In this document: piece after piece, positions 1-10,853 of the stretch | How the letters are laid out: every line of letters starts with the position of its first letter | How positions within the stretch are numbered: the stretch's first letter is position 1 | NCBI RefSeq assembly: GCF_014635065.1 | Contig: NZ_BMCG01000003.1 | Coordinates: forward strand, 124,001 to 188,000 | Source of the DNA: Oxalicibacterium flavum | Lineage (GTDB): Bacteria > Pseudomonadota > Gammaproteobacteria > Burkholderiales > Burkholderiaceae_D | DNA length: 64,000 bases | Direction: 5' to 3' | The notes under the pieces: generated by a model | Told to the model about the DNA's origin: nothing | The model's database searches: none | The model's input: only the letters and a program-made list of their open reading frames with translations | Position numbers and translations under genes: made by a program

Positions 1-430
1 GCGCGCGTGCATCCTCGATCAGCGGCTTGAGCGCGGCCTGCTTGGGCGGGCGGTAGAGCACCGTCAGCGGCAGGCGCGAGGCAGCAAGCTGCGCCGACAC
101 TTCGAAGCAGCCCAGGTGCGGCGTGAGGAATACGATGCCCTTGCCGGCGGCGCGGGCTTGTTCGACGACCTGCCAGTTCTCGACTTGCACCTTGCCCAGC
201 ACGCGCGAAGGTTCTGCGCACCACACGAAAGGCAGTTCGAAGACGTTCTTGCCGGCCTCGGCGATGGCCGCGTGCAGATGGCGTTCGAAGCAGGCCTGTC
301 TGATGTTGGCCTGCAGATGCTTGCGGTAGCGCGGCGAACACAGATAGACGATCCAGCCGGCGGCCGTGCCGAGCGCATGCAGGAGCGGCAATGGCAGGTG
401 GGAGAGCAGGCGGAAGAGGGAGACGAGCAT
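1..430 (-). CDS. lpxL: Lipid A biosynthesis lauroyl/myristoyl acyltransferase, LpxL/HtrB family (C-terminal part outside window)
   Basis: Acyl-ACP-dependent acyltransferase that adds a secondary acyl chain to the lipid A precursor at the inner membrane. Reading from an ATG at 430 towards 1, the frame is open to the window edge (143 codons), so only the N-terminal half is seen. A hydrophobic N-terminal stretch (about residues 4-31) fits a membrane anchor. It is followed by the family motif TPHLGCFE (about 103-110), which contains the catalytic H-x4-D/E pair, and by LTVLYRPPK. Divergent from metK, a pairing common in Burkholderiales. The paralogue (LpxL or LpxM/MsbB) cannot be settled from this fragment. 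Confidence 0.85.
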   Translation of the reverse strand, partial: MLVSLFRLLSHLPLPLLHALGTAAGWIVYLCSPRYRKHLQANIRQACFERHLHAAIAEAGKNVFELPFVWCAEPSRVLGKVQVENWQVVEQARAAGKGIVFLTPHLGCFEVSAQLAASRLPLTVLYRPPKQAALKPLIEDARA

Positions 431-468
431 GCGGTCAGCGCAAGCCCCGCCGCGCGTGGAACGGGGTT

Positions 469-496
469 TTGCCTTTTGATTCAAGACGCGTAAAAT
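469..496 (+). promoter_or_regulatory. Putative sigma70 promoter of metK
   Basis: TTGCCT (469-474) and TAAAAT (491-496) are separated by 16 bases. A start near 503 would leave a leader of about 120 bases before metK. The leader contains a short hairpin, GTTGG...CCAAC (about 578-600), just before the ribosome binding site AAGGGGAG (607-613). Consensus match only. Confidence 0.4.
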
Positions 497-623
497 AGCA
501 CAAAGTAATAACCGCCGAGTTAATGACAACTTGCGAGGCGGTATACAAATCTCGCTAAAGCGTCGCAGGCTCGCCAGGTTGGCCGCGACACATGACCAAC
601 TATCGAAGGGGAGTCCTGCCACC

Positions 624-1787
<1,164 letters not shown>

Positions 1788-1898
1788 GGCTGGCGTTCGC
1801 GTCAGCGAACCCCGGGCTTTGGGCGAAACTCGTGTCCGCGCAGCGGATGTGAGTGCAGACCACAAAGCTCGGTGTCTGTAGTTCCAGCAGTTATCATT

Positions 1899-1933
1899 GG
1901 CCGGTTCGATCCATCGTGATCGACCGGCCTTTT
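1899..1933 (+). terminator. Rho-independent terminator after metK
   Basis: The stem GGCCGGTTCGAT / ATCGACCGGCC (one bulged base) with an 8-base loop is followed by TTTT. It lies 112 bases after the metK stop and just before the M14 gene. Confidence 0.7.
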
Positions 1934-1954
1934 CGTTTCCAGGATTCCCCTTCC

Positions 1955-2872
1955 ATGCGAATTTCCACCGCGTTCGGCAACTGTCTTGTCCCGCTTGTCC
2001 TGGCATGCGGACTGGCATTGCCGTCGTCCGCAGCGGCCGCGCCGCCGCAGGAGCTGGCGCCCGAGCAATGGTGCGAGCGCCTGATCCCGCGCCTGCCGAC
2101 GGTCACCCAGGCGCTGTGCCTGCAGGGCGGCTTCGCGGCCACCGGGCGGCATTCACTGCAGGGCTTTCCGCTGATCGCCAAGGACGTGCCGGCCGTCAAT
2201 CGCCGGAAGCGGCCGCTGCGCGTGCTGTTGATGGGCGGCATCCATGGCGACGAGTTGACTTCGGCCGCCATCATCTATCGCTGGGTCGCAGACATGAACG
2301 GGCCGCTGGCGCAGAGCATGGACTGGCGCATCATGCCGGTCGTCAATCCGGACGGCCTGCTGGCGAAGAAGGCGAGCCGCATGAATGCCAACGGCGTCGA
2401 TCTCAACCGCAACTTCCCGACGCCGGGCTGGGAAACCGAGGCGCCGCGCTACTGGCAGGTGCGCACGCGTGCCGATCCGCGCCGTTTCCCGGGCATGGCG
2501 CCCTTGTCCGAGCCGGAAAGCCGATGGGTCGAGGACGAGATGCACGGTTTCCGGCCCGACGTGATCATCTCCGTCCATGCGCCGTTCGGCGTGCTCGATT
2601 TCGACGGACCGGCGCAGCCGCCGCATCGCTTCGGTCGCCTGATGCTCAACCGCGTCGGCATCTATCCGGGCTCGCTCGGCAATTACGGCGGCGTGCACCG
2701 CAAGGTGCCGGTCATCACCATCGAACTGCCAAACGCGCAGCAGATGCCGTCGCAGGCCGAGGTGCGGCGCATCTGGGTGGACATGGTGCGCTGGATCGCC
2801 GACAACGTGCGGGCGCGCTCCGAGAAGGACGTGCAGGCCGCAGACGACAGCGCGCCAGCCGTCCGGCGCTAG
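1955..2872 (+). CDS. Secreted M14-family zinc carboxypeptidase/amidase, MpaA-like
   Basis: Predicted zinc amidase/carboxypeptidase of the M14 family, resembling murein tripeptide amidases that cut gamma-D-Glu-diaminopimelate bonds. The ATG at 1955 gives 305 residues with a signal peptide (hydrophobic to about residue 24, cleavage near SAAAA). Zinc ligands H97 and E100 sit in GGIHGDE, and the third ligand is the histidine of ISVHAPF. The substrate-binding arginine and asparagine are in GVDLNRNFP, and the catalytic glutamate is probably in ITIELPN. It stands alone between the metK terminator and the SAH riboswitch. Family is secure; murein as substrate is inferred. Confidence 0.8.
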   Translation: MRISTAFGNCLVPLVLACGLALPSSAAAAPPQELAPEQWCERLIPRLPTVTQALCLQGGFAATGRHSLQGFPLIAKDVPAVNRRKRPLRVLLMGGIHGDELTSAAIIYRWVADMNGPLAQSMDWRIMPVVNPDGLLAKKASRMNANGVDLNRNFPTPGWETEAPRYWQVRTRADPRRFPGMAPLSEPESRWVEDEMHGFRPDVIISVHAPFGVLDFDGPAQPPHRFGRLMLNRVGIYPGSLGNYGGVHRKVPVITIELPNAQQMPSQAEVRRIWVDMVRWIADNVRARSEKDVQAADDSAPAVRR

Positions 2873-2914
2873 CGCAATTTCGGTCGGCGCCGGTTTCGGG
2901 GCCGGTTTTTCGAT

Positions 2915-2920
2915 TAAAAT
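2915..2920 (+). promoter_or_regulatory. Probable -10 element of the ahcY transcript
   Basis: TAAAAT lies 10 bases upstream of the riboswitch P1 stem, as expected if transcription begins at the aptamer. No clear -35 box is seen in the GC-rich sequence before it. Confidence 0.35.
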
Positions 2921-2929
2921 GACGGTCCG

Positions 2930-3003
2930 CATCAAGGAGCGTTGCGACAGGATCTTCGACCTGCCAGGCTTGATGCCGTCACCACTCTGCAACCGCGCTC
3001 ACG
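2930..3003 (+). ncRNA. S-adenosylhomocysteine (SAH) riboswitch upstream of ahcY
   Basis: The layout matches the SAH riboswitch class known upstream of ahcY in beta- and gammaproteobacteria. P1 is CATCAAG (2930-2936) with CTTGATG (2969-2975), seven perfect pairs. P2 is CAGG with CCTG around a short loop (about 2947-2963). The conserved segment GGAGCGTTGCGAC can pair with GCAACCGCGCTCAC (2989-3002) to give the downstream P4/pseudoknot helix. A T-rich run (3004-3016) lies between the aptamer and the AGGAGG site. SAH binding should raise expression of ahcY so that the inhibitory product is removed. Confidence 0.93.
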
Positions 3004-3034
3004 TTTTCTTTTTTTCTGACGAAAGGAGGGCGTG

Positions 3035-4450
<1,416 letters not shown>

Positions 4451-4544
4451 TCGCTTGTCGGCAGGCGGGCGCTGCTTCGCTCGAGGAGCGGCGCCTTTTC
4501 AGGGCCGGCTGTCGGCCATGTTTCCATCATCGAGGGAGAGTCGC

Positions 4545-4889
4545 ATGCGTATCCTGATCATCTGGGCAATCAATGCGGCGGCGCTGTTCGCGCTGCCTTT
4601 CCTGATGTCGTCCATCCGTATCGACAGTTTCGTCACTGCGATCGTGGCGGCGCTGGTGCTGGGTTTGATCAATGCATTGATCCGGCCGGTGCTGGTCCTG
4701 CTGACGCTGCCGGCCACGCTGCTGACGATGGGCCTGTTCATCTTCGTCATCAACGCCCTGATGTTCTGGGCAGCGGCCGAACTGGTCAGCGGCTTCCACG
4801 TCGCCGGCTTCTGGTCCGCCTTCCTCGGCGCGATTCTCTACAGCATCATTTCGTGGGTGCTGTCCTCGCTTCTGCTGCAAGAAAAATGA
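4545..4889 (+). CDS. Small four-helix membrane protein, Phage_holin_4_2/YvlD-like family
   Basis: 114 residues with about four hydrophobic segments (roughly 2-20, 27-50, 56-80 and 88-112), typical of the family called mycobacterial four-TM phage holin family in annotations. No phage context is present and the true role is unknown. The ATG at 4545 is preceded by GAGGGAGAG. Its stop overlaps the start of metF (ATGA at 4886-4889), so it is translationally coupled with metF and lies in the ahcY-metF operon. Confidence 0.8.
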   Translation: MRILIIWAINAAALFALPFLMSSIRIDSFVTAIVAALVLGLINALIRPVLVLLTLPATLLTMGLFIFVINALMFWAAAELVSGFHVAGFWSAFLGAILYSIISWVLSSLLLQEK

Positions 4890-5737
4890 CACAACAAAAT
4901 TTCAGCATCGAGTTCTTCCCGCCCAAGACGCCGACCGGCGTTGAGAAGCTGCGCGCGACCTGCGCGCGGCTGGGTGAACTCAATCCCCGCTATTTTTCGG
5001 TGACCTTCGGCGCCGGCGGCTCGACCCAGCACGGCACGCTCGATACCGTGCTCGACATCCGCCGCGCCGGCCACGACGCGGCACCGCATCTGTCCTGCCT
5101 CGGCAGTTCGCGCGACAGCCTGCGCGCGATCCTGAAGGAATACCAGTCGCATGGCATCAAGCGGATCGTCGCGCTGCGCGGCGACCTGCCGAGCGGCTAT
5201 GGCGCGATGGACATGTCGTCCGGCGAATTCCGCCACGCCAACGAACTGGTGGAATTCATTCGCGCCGAGACCGGCGACTGGTTTCACATCGAGGTCGCCG
5301 CCTATCCGGAAATGCATCCGCAGGCCAAATCGCCGCAGGACGATATTGCCAACTTCGTACGCAAGGTCAAGGCCGGCGCGGATTCGGCGATCACGCAGTA
5401 TTTCTACAATCCGGATGCCTACTTCCGCTTCGTCGATGAAGCGCGCAAGGCCGGCGCCGAGGTGCCGATCACGGCCGGCATCATGCCGATCACCAACTAC
5501 ACGCAGCTGATGCGCTTCTCCGACATGTGCGGCGCCGAAATTCCGCGCTGGATACGCCTGCAACTGGCGTCCTACGGCGACGATGGCGATTCGATCCGTG
5601 CCTTCGGACTCGACGTCGTGACGGATCTCTGCGAGCGCCTGCTGGCGGGCGGCGCGCCCGGCCTGCATTTTTATACCTTGAACCAGGCGGCCGCGACGCA
5701 TGCGATCTGGAGCCGGCTCAATCTGTCGCAGAAATAG
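4886..5737 (+). CDS. metF: Methylenetetrahydrofolate reductase [NAD(P)H]
   Basis: Reduces 5,10-methylene-THF to 5-methyl-THF using FAD, supplying the methyl group for methionine synthesis. 283 residues, a normal bacterial size. Conserved segments are FSIEFFPPKT with the catalytic glutamate, VTFGAGGST, LRGD, ITQYFYN, and PGLHFYTLN near the end. The ATG at 4886 overlaps the previous stop by four bases. Its place behind the SAH riboswitch and ahcY suggests shared control of the methyl cycle. Confidence 0.97.
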   Translation: MTQQNFSIEFFPPKTPTGVEKLRATCARLGELNPRYFSVTFGAGGSTQHGTLDTVLDIRRAGHDAAPHLSCLGSSRDSLRAILKEYQSHGIKRIVALRGDLPSGYGAMDMSSGEFRHANELVEFIRAETGDWFHIEVAAYPEMHPQAKSPQDDIANFVRKVKAGADSAITQYFYNPDAYFRFVDEARKAGAEVPITAGIMPITNYTQLMRFSDMCGAEIPRWIRLQLASYGDDGDSIRAFGLDVVTDLCERLLAGGAPGLHFYTLNQAAATHAIWSRLNLSQK

Positions 5738-5752
5738 ACGTCGGAAGCAACG

Positions 5753-5791
5753 AAAAGCGGCGCAGCCCGGCAGGGCGCGCCGCTTTTTTTT
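5753..5791. terminator. Bidirectional terminator between metF and the cyclo-ligase gene
   Basis: AAAAGCGGCGC pairs with GCGCCGCTTTTT around a 13-base loop. Runs of A on one side and eight T on the other let it serve both convergent genes. Confidence 0.85.
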
Positions 5792-5814
5792 CATGGTGGT
5801 GCAACGCGAGCGGT

Positions 5815-6363
5815 TTATTCAGGCAGTTGGCCTTCTTCGGTAAGCAGGGCGTCGAGCGCGATGTCGTAGGTATCGGGCGCGAACGCGACTTCGCTGAATG
5901 CATAGGCAACGCCGACCGTGCGTGGGCGCGGTGTCAGCGCCACGGTGCGGTCGTAGAAGCCGCCGCCGTAGCCGAGGCGGAAGCGATGGCGATTGAATCC
6001 CACGCACGGAATCACCAGCAACTGCGGAAACACCTCGCGGTGCGGCGCGGCCGGCGTCATGGCGCCGTAGCGATCGTCCTTCATCGGCTCGCCCGGCGTC
6101 CACGCGACGAACTTTAACGGGGCATCCTTACTCACAACCACTGGCAAGGCGAGTTGCATGCCGCTGTCGTGCAGGGCGGAAAACGTGGCGTGCAGATCGG
6201 GCTCGCCGCGCATCGGCCAATAGACGCCGACCAGCGTGGCATCCGCAGCCCGCAGCCATGCCAGCAGCCGTTCGCCGATGCGTTCGTCCATCGTTTTTTT
6301 CGCATCGGCCGCAAGGGTCTGGCGTCTTGCCAGCAGGGCCGGGCGCAGCTCTGGTTTCTGCAT
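5815..6363 (-). CDS. 5-formyltetrahydrofolate cyclo-ligase
   Basis: ATP-dependent conversion of 5-formyl-THF to 5,10-methenyl-THF, returning stored folate to the one-carbon pool. 182 residues. It has the N-terminal basic helix with ARRQTL, the substrate motif YWPMRGEPDL and the nucleotide/phosphate motif RLGYGGGFYDR of the YgfA/MTHFS family. Convergent with metF, so two folate genes share a terminator. In enterobacteria the homologue ygfA follows ssrS (6S RNA); no 6S RNA was recognised here. Confidence 0.93.
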   Translation of the reverse strand: MQKPELRPALLARRQTLAADAKKTMDERIGERLLAWLRAADATLVGVYWPMRGEPDLHATFSALHDSGMQLALPVVVSKDAPLKFVAWTPGEPMKDDRYGAMTPAAPHREVFPQLLVIPCVGFNRHRFRLGYGGGFYDRTVALTPRPRTVGVAYAFSEVAFAPDTYDIALDALLTEEGQLPE

Positions 6364-6460
6364 GGTTTTCGTCGTCGGGAGAGTCGGTGCGCGTGCTATT
6401 CTAGCCGGGCAGTGCCGGCCTGTAAAAACAGTCTGGATCAGCTAAAGGAATCGAGGATTC

Positions 6461-8410
6461 ATGTTTGCAAAAAAAGTACTGACCGGTTTTCTTTTTGCGG
6501 CCGTGTCGACCGCATTTCTGCCGTCCGCCGCCCATGCGCAACGCGTGGCCGGCTTCGCGACCGCCGACGATGCCTTCCTGGCATTACGCGATGCGGCGCG
6601 CCGCAACGATGCCGCGAAGGCGGCCGAGATCGCGGCCAGCCTGGGCAATTATCCGATTCCTTCCTACGTCGATTACTACCGCATCCGCGCACGCATCAAG
6701 GATGCGTCGGCTTCCGAGGTGCTTGGCTTCATCGACCAGTATCGCGGCAGCGCGATCGCCGACCGCCTGCGCAATGACTGGCTGCTCGAACTCGGCAAGC
6801 GCGGCGACTGGGCGACCTTCGATGCGCAGTACCCGATGTTCGTGCTCAACGACGACACCCAGCTCAAGTGCTATGCATTGATTTCCAAGGCGCTCAAGGG
6901 CGGCGATGTGGCTGACGAGGCGCGCGCGCTGCTGGCGGTGCCCAAGGACTACGGCGATGCCTGCGTGTCGCTGATCGCGGTGCTGCTGGAAACCAGGCAG
7001 TTCGACGAGGACGACCTGTGGACTCAGGTGCGGCTGGCGGCCGGTACCGGTTCCAGCGATTTCGTGCGCCGCCTGGTGCCGCTGACCGGCATCGACGACG
7101 GTTCGCTGATGACGGCGATGGACAAGCCGGGCCTGATCCTCGCCAAGGGACCGGGCTTCCGCCGCGTCAAGCACGAGGTCTTCATCGTCGCACTGGGCCG
7201 CGCCGCGCGCAACGATCCGCAGCAGGCCGCATCTGTGCTGGCGTCGAGCGACGGTCAGCGACTGAACAACAAGCAGCAGCAACTGGGCTGGGCCGCGATC
7301 GCGTTGCAGTCGGCGCGCAAGCTGCAGCCCGAAGCGGCCGAATACTGGCGCCGCGCCGGCAAGGCGCCGCTGTCGATCGAGGCACATGAATGGAAGGTGC
7401 GTTCGGCACTGCGCGCCGGCGACTGGAAGCTGGTGCGCGACGGCATCGAGATGATGCCGCACCACCTGCGCAACGATGCGACCTGGACCTACTGGCTGGG
7501 CCGCGCGCTGCGCGAGGAAGGACGGCGCGCACGCGCCGAGACGCTGTTCCAGTCGATTGCCTCGCAGCCCGGCTTCTACGGCCAGCTGGCACTCGAAGAA
7601 CTGGGCCAGCGCACCACGATCCCGCCGCGCCCCGCGCCGGTGACGGCGGCCGAACTGGCGCCGATGGAAGCCAATGCCGGTTTCCGCCGCGCCTTCCGCT
7701 TCTTCGAACTCGGCCTGCGCTTCGAGGGTTATCGCGAATGGAACTGGGAACTGCGCGGCATGAACGAGCGGCAATTGCTGGCGGCCGCCGAGTTCGCGCG
7801 CCGCAACGACGTGCTGGACCGCATGGTCAATACTTCCGACCGCACCATCGTCGAGGTCGATTACGACCAGCGCTTCCCGACCCCGCACCGTGACGTCATG
7901 CAGGCAGCGACGCAGCGCCTGCAGCTCGAAATGGCGTGGGTCTATGGCCTGATCCGCCAGGAGTCGCGCTTTGTGCGCGATGCGCGCTCGCACGTCGGCG
8001 CCTCCGGCCTCATGCAATTGATGCCGGCCACGGCGCGCTATGTGGCGAAGAAGATCGGTTATGCCGATTTCCGTCCGGCGCAGGTCAACGAGGTGCAGAC
8101 CAACGTGTTGCTCGGCACCAGCTACCTGAGCATGGTGCTGGGTGATCTCGAGGGTTCGCAGACCATGGCGACCGCCGCCTACAATGCCGGCCCCGGTCGT
8201 CCGCGTGCCTGGCGCTCGACGCTGGCGGCACCGGTCGAAGGCGCGATCTTCGCCGAATCGATTCCCTTCACCGAAACGCGCGACTACGTGAAGAAGGTGC
8301 TGTCGAACGCGACCTACTACGCCGCCATGTTCGAGAACCGCCCGCAGTCGCTGAAGGCGCGGCTCGGCACGGTCGGCCCGGCGGCCTTCGTGCCCAGCGC
8401 CTTGCCCTGA
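6461..8410 (+). CDS. Soluble lytic murein transglycosylase, Slt family
   Basis: Periplasmic enzyme that cleaves peptidoglycan glycan strands to 1,6-anhydro-muropeptides. 649 residues. A signal peptide ends about residue 26 (PSAAHA-Q). A long alpha-helical superhelix region fills about 30-460, followed by the C-terminal SLT domain. The catalytic glutamate is in LIRQESRF (about E501), with GASGLMQLMPATA and AAYNAGPGRPRAW downstream. The domain order is that of E. coli Slt70. Divergent from the cyclo-ligase gene; the start ATG at 6461 has a modest GAGG site. Confidence 0.93.
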   Translation: MFAKKVLTGFLFAAVSTAFLPSAAHAQRVAGFATADDAFLALRDAARRNDAAKAAEIAASLGNYPIPSYVDYYRIRARIKDASASEVLGFIDQYRGSAIADRLRNDWLLELGKRGDWATFDAQYPMFVLNDDTQLKCYALISKALKGGDVADEARALLAVPKDYGDACVSLIAVLLETRQFDEDDLWTQVRLAAGTGSSDFVRRLVPLTGIDDGSLMTAMDKPGLILAKGPGFRRVKHEVFIVALGRAARNDPQQAASVLASSDGQRLNNKQQQLGWAAIALQSARKLQPEAAEYWRRAGKAPLSIEAHEWKVRSALRAGDWKLVRDGIEMMPHHLRNDATWTYWLGRALREEGRRARAETLFQSIASQPGFYGQLALEELGQRTTIPPRPAPVTAAELAPMEANAGFRRAFRFFELGLRFEGYREWNWELRGMNERQLLAAAEFARRNDVLDRMVNTSDRTIVEVDYDQRFPTPHRDVMQAATQRLQLEMAWVYGLIRQESRFVRDARSHVGASGLMQLMPATARYVAKKIGYADFRPAQVNEVQTNVLLGTSYLSMVLGDLEGSQTMATAAYNAGPGRPRAWRSTLAAPVEGAIFAESIPFTETRDYVKKVLSNATYYAAMFENRPQSLKARLGTVGPAAFVPSALP

Positions 8411-8467
8411 TACGATGAAGAGGCGGTTGCACTCGTCCCTTCAATGCCCTCTCTTCCCATCCGGATT

Positions 8468-9181
8468 ATGCATATCACCGAACTCGATCCGACCCTGTCC
8501 CAGACCCTCAGCGATGCGGAGAAGAGCGGGCTGAAGCTGGTCATCGCCAACAAGAACTATTCTTCGTGGTCGATGCGGCCGTGGGTGCTGATGACGGCTT
8601 TCAACATCCCGTTCCAGGAGATCGGCGTGCTGCTCGAGCGCGACGATACGGCGGTGCAGATTGCGCAATATTCAGCTTCGGGCCGCGTGCCCATCCTGCT
8701 GGCCGGCGAGACTGGAGTCTGGGATTCGCTGGCGATCTGCGAATACCTGGCCGAGCAGTTTCCCGACCAGCGCATGTGGCCTGAAGACGTGGCGGCGCGC
8801 GCCACGGCGCGTTCGATCTGCGCCGAGATGCACTCGGGCTTTCGCGGCCTGCGCACGGCGATGTGGATGAACATCCGCGCGCGCTTTCCCGGCAAGGGAC
8901 GCACCGCCGAGGCACAGGCCGACATCGGCCGCATCAGCGAGATCTGGGAAGACTGCCTGGCGGCGGCCGGACCGCACGATTTCCTGTTCGGCGACTTCAC
9001 GATCGCCGATGCCTACTTCGCGCCGGTGGCGACGCGCTTCCGCACTTACGAGGTCACGCTGGGGCCGCTGCTCGACGCCTACGTTGACCGGCTGCTCGCG
9101 TATCCGCCGGTGGCGCAATGGATCGATGCCGCGCTGCTCGAAAGCGCGCGCATCGAGAAGTACGATGTCTATCCGGACTGA
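8468..9181 (+). CDS. Glutathione S-transferase family protein
   Basis: Thioredoxin-like N-terminal domain beginning LKLVIANKNYSSWSMRPW, where one of the clustered serines would be the catalytic serine. SGRVPILL and the ESLAICEYLAE-like WDSLAICEYLAEQFP bind glutathione. A helical C-terminal domain follows with FLFGDFTIADAYFAPV. About 237 residues, slightly longer than usual because of extra N-terminal residues. The start is uncertain: ATG at 8468 is used, with an in-frame ATG also at 8444, and neither has a strong ribosome site. Substrate unknown. It ends 10 bases before cca and is probably co-transcribed with it. Confidence 0.85.
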   Translation: MHITELDPTLSQTLSDAEKSGLKLVIANKNYSSWSMRPWVLMTAFNIPFQEIGVLLERDDTAVQIAQYSASGRVPILLAGETGVWDSLAICEYLAEQFPDQRMWPEDVAARATARSICAEMHSGFRGLRTAMWMNIRARFPGKGRTAEAQADIGRISEIWEDCLAAAGPHDFLFGDFTIADAYFAPVATRFRTYEVTLGPLLDAYVDRLLAYPPVAQWIDAALLESARIEKYDVYPD

Positions 9182-9191
9182 TCATCACGCC

Positions 9192-10448
9192 ATGGCCGAG
9201 CTGAAAACCTATGTTGTCGGCGGCGCCGTGCGCGATGCCCTGCTCGGCGTGCCGGTCAAGGACCGCGACTACGTGGTCGTCGGCGCCACGCCGGAACAGA
9301 TGCTGGCGCAGGGGTATGTGCCGGTCGGCAAGGATTTTCCGGTCTTCCTGCATCCGGTCACGCATGCCGAATACGCGCTGGCGCGCACCGAGCGCAAGAC
9401 CGCGCCCGGCTATCGCGGCTTCGTGTTCCATACCGATCCTGGTGTGACGCTCGAGGAAGACCTGGTGCGACGCGACCTGACCATCAATGCGATGGCGCAG
9501 GACGAGCAGGGCGTCATCGTCGATCCGTTCGGCGGGCAGCAGGATCTGGAGCGGCGCCTATTTCGCCATGTCTCGGCCGCCTTTGCCGAAGACCCGGTGC
9601 GCATCCTGCGCGTGGCACGCTTCGCGGCGCGCTTCCCGGAATTCTCGGTGGCCGACGAAACCAATGCCCTGATGCGCACCATGGTTGACAACGGCGAAGC
9701 AGATGCGCTGGTGCCGGAACGCGTCTGGCAGGAACTGGCGCGCGGCCTGATGGAAATCCGCCCTTCACGCATGTTCGCGGTGCTGCGCGAGTGCGGCGCG
9801 CTGCAGCGCATCCTGCCCGAGCTCGACGCGCTGTGGGGCGTGCCGCAACCAGAGAAATACCACCCCGAGATCGATACCGGTGTGCATGTGATGATGGTGG
9901 TCGATCATGCCGCCGTACAAGGTTACAGCCTGCCGATACGCTGCGCCGCGCTGCTGCACGACCTTGGCAAGGGCGTCACGCCGCCCGACCAGTGGCCGCG
10001 CCACCACGGCCACGAGGCGCACAGCGCGCGATTGGTCGAGGCGGTCTGCAGGCGCCTGAAAATTCCCAACGACTGCCGCGACCTGGCGCTGATGACGGCG
10101 CGCGAACACGGCAACGTGGGCCGCGCGCTGGAACTGCGTCCGGCCACCATGGTGACGCTGTTCGAACGCTGCGACGCGTTCCGCAAGCCGCAGCGCTTTC
10201 TCGACATGCTGGTGGCTGCGGAATGCGATCATCGCGGCCGTACCGGCTTCGAGGACCGGCCGTTCCCGCAGCGTGCCTGGCTGGCGGGTGCGCTGGAACA
10301 GGCGAGCAGGGTGGATGGCGGCGCGGTGGCGGCGTGGGCGCGCGAGCGTTATCCCGATCAGCCGGAACGCATACCGGAAGCGATACGCGCGCGGCGCGTG
10401 GAAAACGTCAGGGAATGGCTGGAACGCAATGCCAGCCCGGAGGAGTAA
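9192..10448 (+). CDS. cca: Multifunctional CCA-adding tRNA nucleotidyltransferase with HD phosphohydrolase domain
   Basis: Adds or repairs the 3' CCA of tRNAs; the C-terminal HD domain carries phosphatase and 2',3'-cyclic phosphodiesterase activities in the E. coli enzyme. 418 residues, close to E. coli Cca. The catalytic head has GGAVRDALLG and the metal-binding DxD in KDRDYVVVG. RRDLTINAMA follows, and RILRVARFAARF marks the nucleotide-recognition region. The HD motif is in AALLHDLGKG (about residues 250-260) with HHGHEAHS after it. The ATG at 9192 gives the family start MAELKTYVVGGA. Confidence 0.97.
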   Translation: MAELKTYVVGGAVRDALLGVPVKDRDYVVVGATPEQMLAQGYVPVGKDFPVFLHPVTHAEYALARTERKTAPGYRGFVFHTDPGVTLEEDLVRRDLTINAMAQDEQGVIVDPFGGQQDLERRLFRHVSAAFAEDPVRILRVARFAARFPEFSVADETNALMRTMVDNGEADALVPERVWQELARGLMEIRPSRMFAVLRECGALQRILPELDALWGVPQPEKYHPEIDTGVHVMMVVDHAAVQGYSLPIRCAALLHDLGKGVTPPDQWPRHHGHEAHSARLVEAVCRRLKIPNDCRDLALMTAREHGNVGRALELRPATMVTLFERCDAFRKPQRFLDMLVAAECDHRGRTGFEDRPFPQRAWLAGALEQASRVDGGAVAAWARERYPDQPERIPEAIRARRVENVREWLERNASPEE

Positions 10449-10478
10449 GACGGAAGCTCGGTTTTCGAGGCGCCTGCC

Positions 10479-10853
10479 TCAGGTCATTGGCACGTGGCGG
10501 CGGTTGGTCAGCAGGTAGGCGCGCATTTCCTCTCGGGTAACGACGCCGTCGCCATTGGCATCGATGCGTTCGAAGTTATCGACGATGACCGCGATGCGGG
10601 CGGCGCGCGCTTCGGCCTTGGTGATGCTCTGGACCGGATTGGAAACATGCATGACGCGCGCGGGCTGGTGTTTGGCCTGAAGCCGGGCATCCTGTTTCGA
10701 TGCATGCGTGGCCGTGTGTTTTTGCAGGTCGGCGGTGATGACGGCTCGAGTCGCGAAGGACTGGGCCGCAATGGACTGGGTCGCAATAGACTGGGCCAGT
10801 GCCAGATTGGTGAACAGTAGTGCGGCTGCGGTCAGCAGGTATTTGGCGTTCAT
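10479..10853 (-). CDS. Small secreted EF-hand calcium-binding protein
   Basis: 124 residues with a signal peptide (MNAKYLLTAAALLFTNLALA). One good EF-hand lies near the C-terminus, with the loop DANGDGVVTREE giving acidic and polar ligands at positions 1, 3, 5 and 12. A second hand is not clear. The segment after the signal peptide is repetitive (AQSIATQSIAAQSFAT) and is encoded by three 15-base repeats. The ATG at 10853 follows GGGGAG; a TTG further upstream is possible. Convergent with cca. Function unknown. Confidence 0.75.
   Translation of the reverse strand: MNAKYLLTAAALLFTNLALAQSIATQSIAAQSFATRAVITADLQKHTATHASKQDARLQAKHQPARVMHVSNPVQSITKAEARAARIAVIVDNFERIDANGDGVVTREEMRAYLLTNRRHVPMT
10759..10803. 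repeat. Three 15-base tandem repeats inside the EF-hand gene
   Basis: GACTGGG starts at 10759, 10774 and 10789, each within a near-identical 15-base unit. The repeats encode five-residue periods (about QSIAT) just after the signal peptide. A fourth, degraded copy may lie at about 10744. Confidence 0.75.

Noticed and set aside
503-623. Known SAM riboswitch before metK
   Set aside because: The conserved cores of the SAM-I, SAM-II and SAM-SAH types are not present.
4545-4889. Phage holin, hence prophage remnant
   Set aside because: The family name is misleading. The gene is coupled to metF in a metabolic operon and no phage gene is near.
5738-6460. 6S RNA beside the 5-formyl-THF cyclo-ligase gene
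   Set aside because: The pairing ssrS-ygfA is known in enterobacteria, but the space on either side is too short and no such fold was seen.
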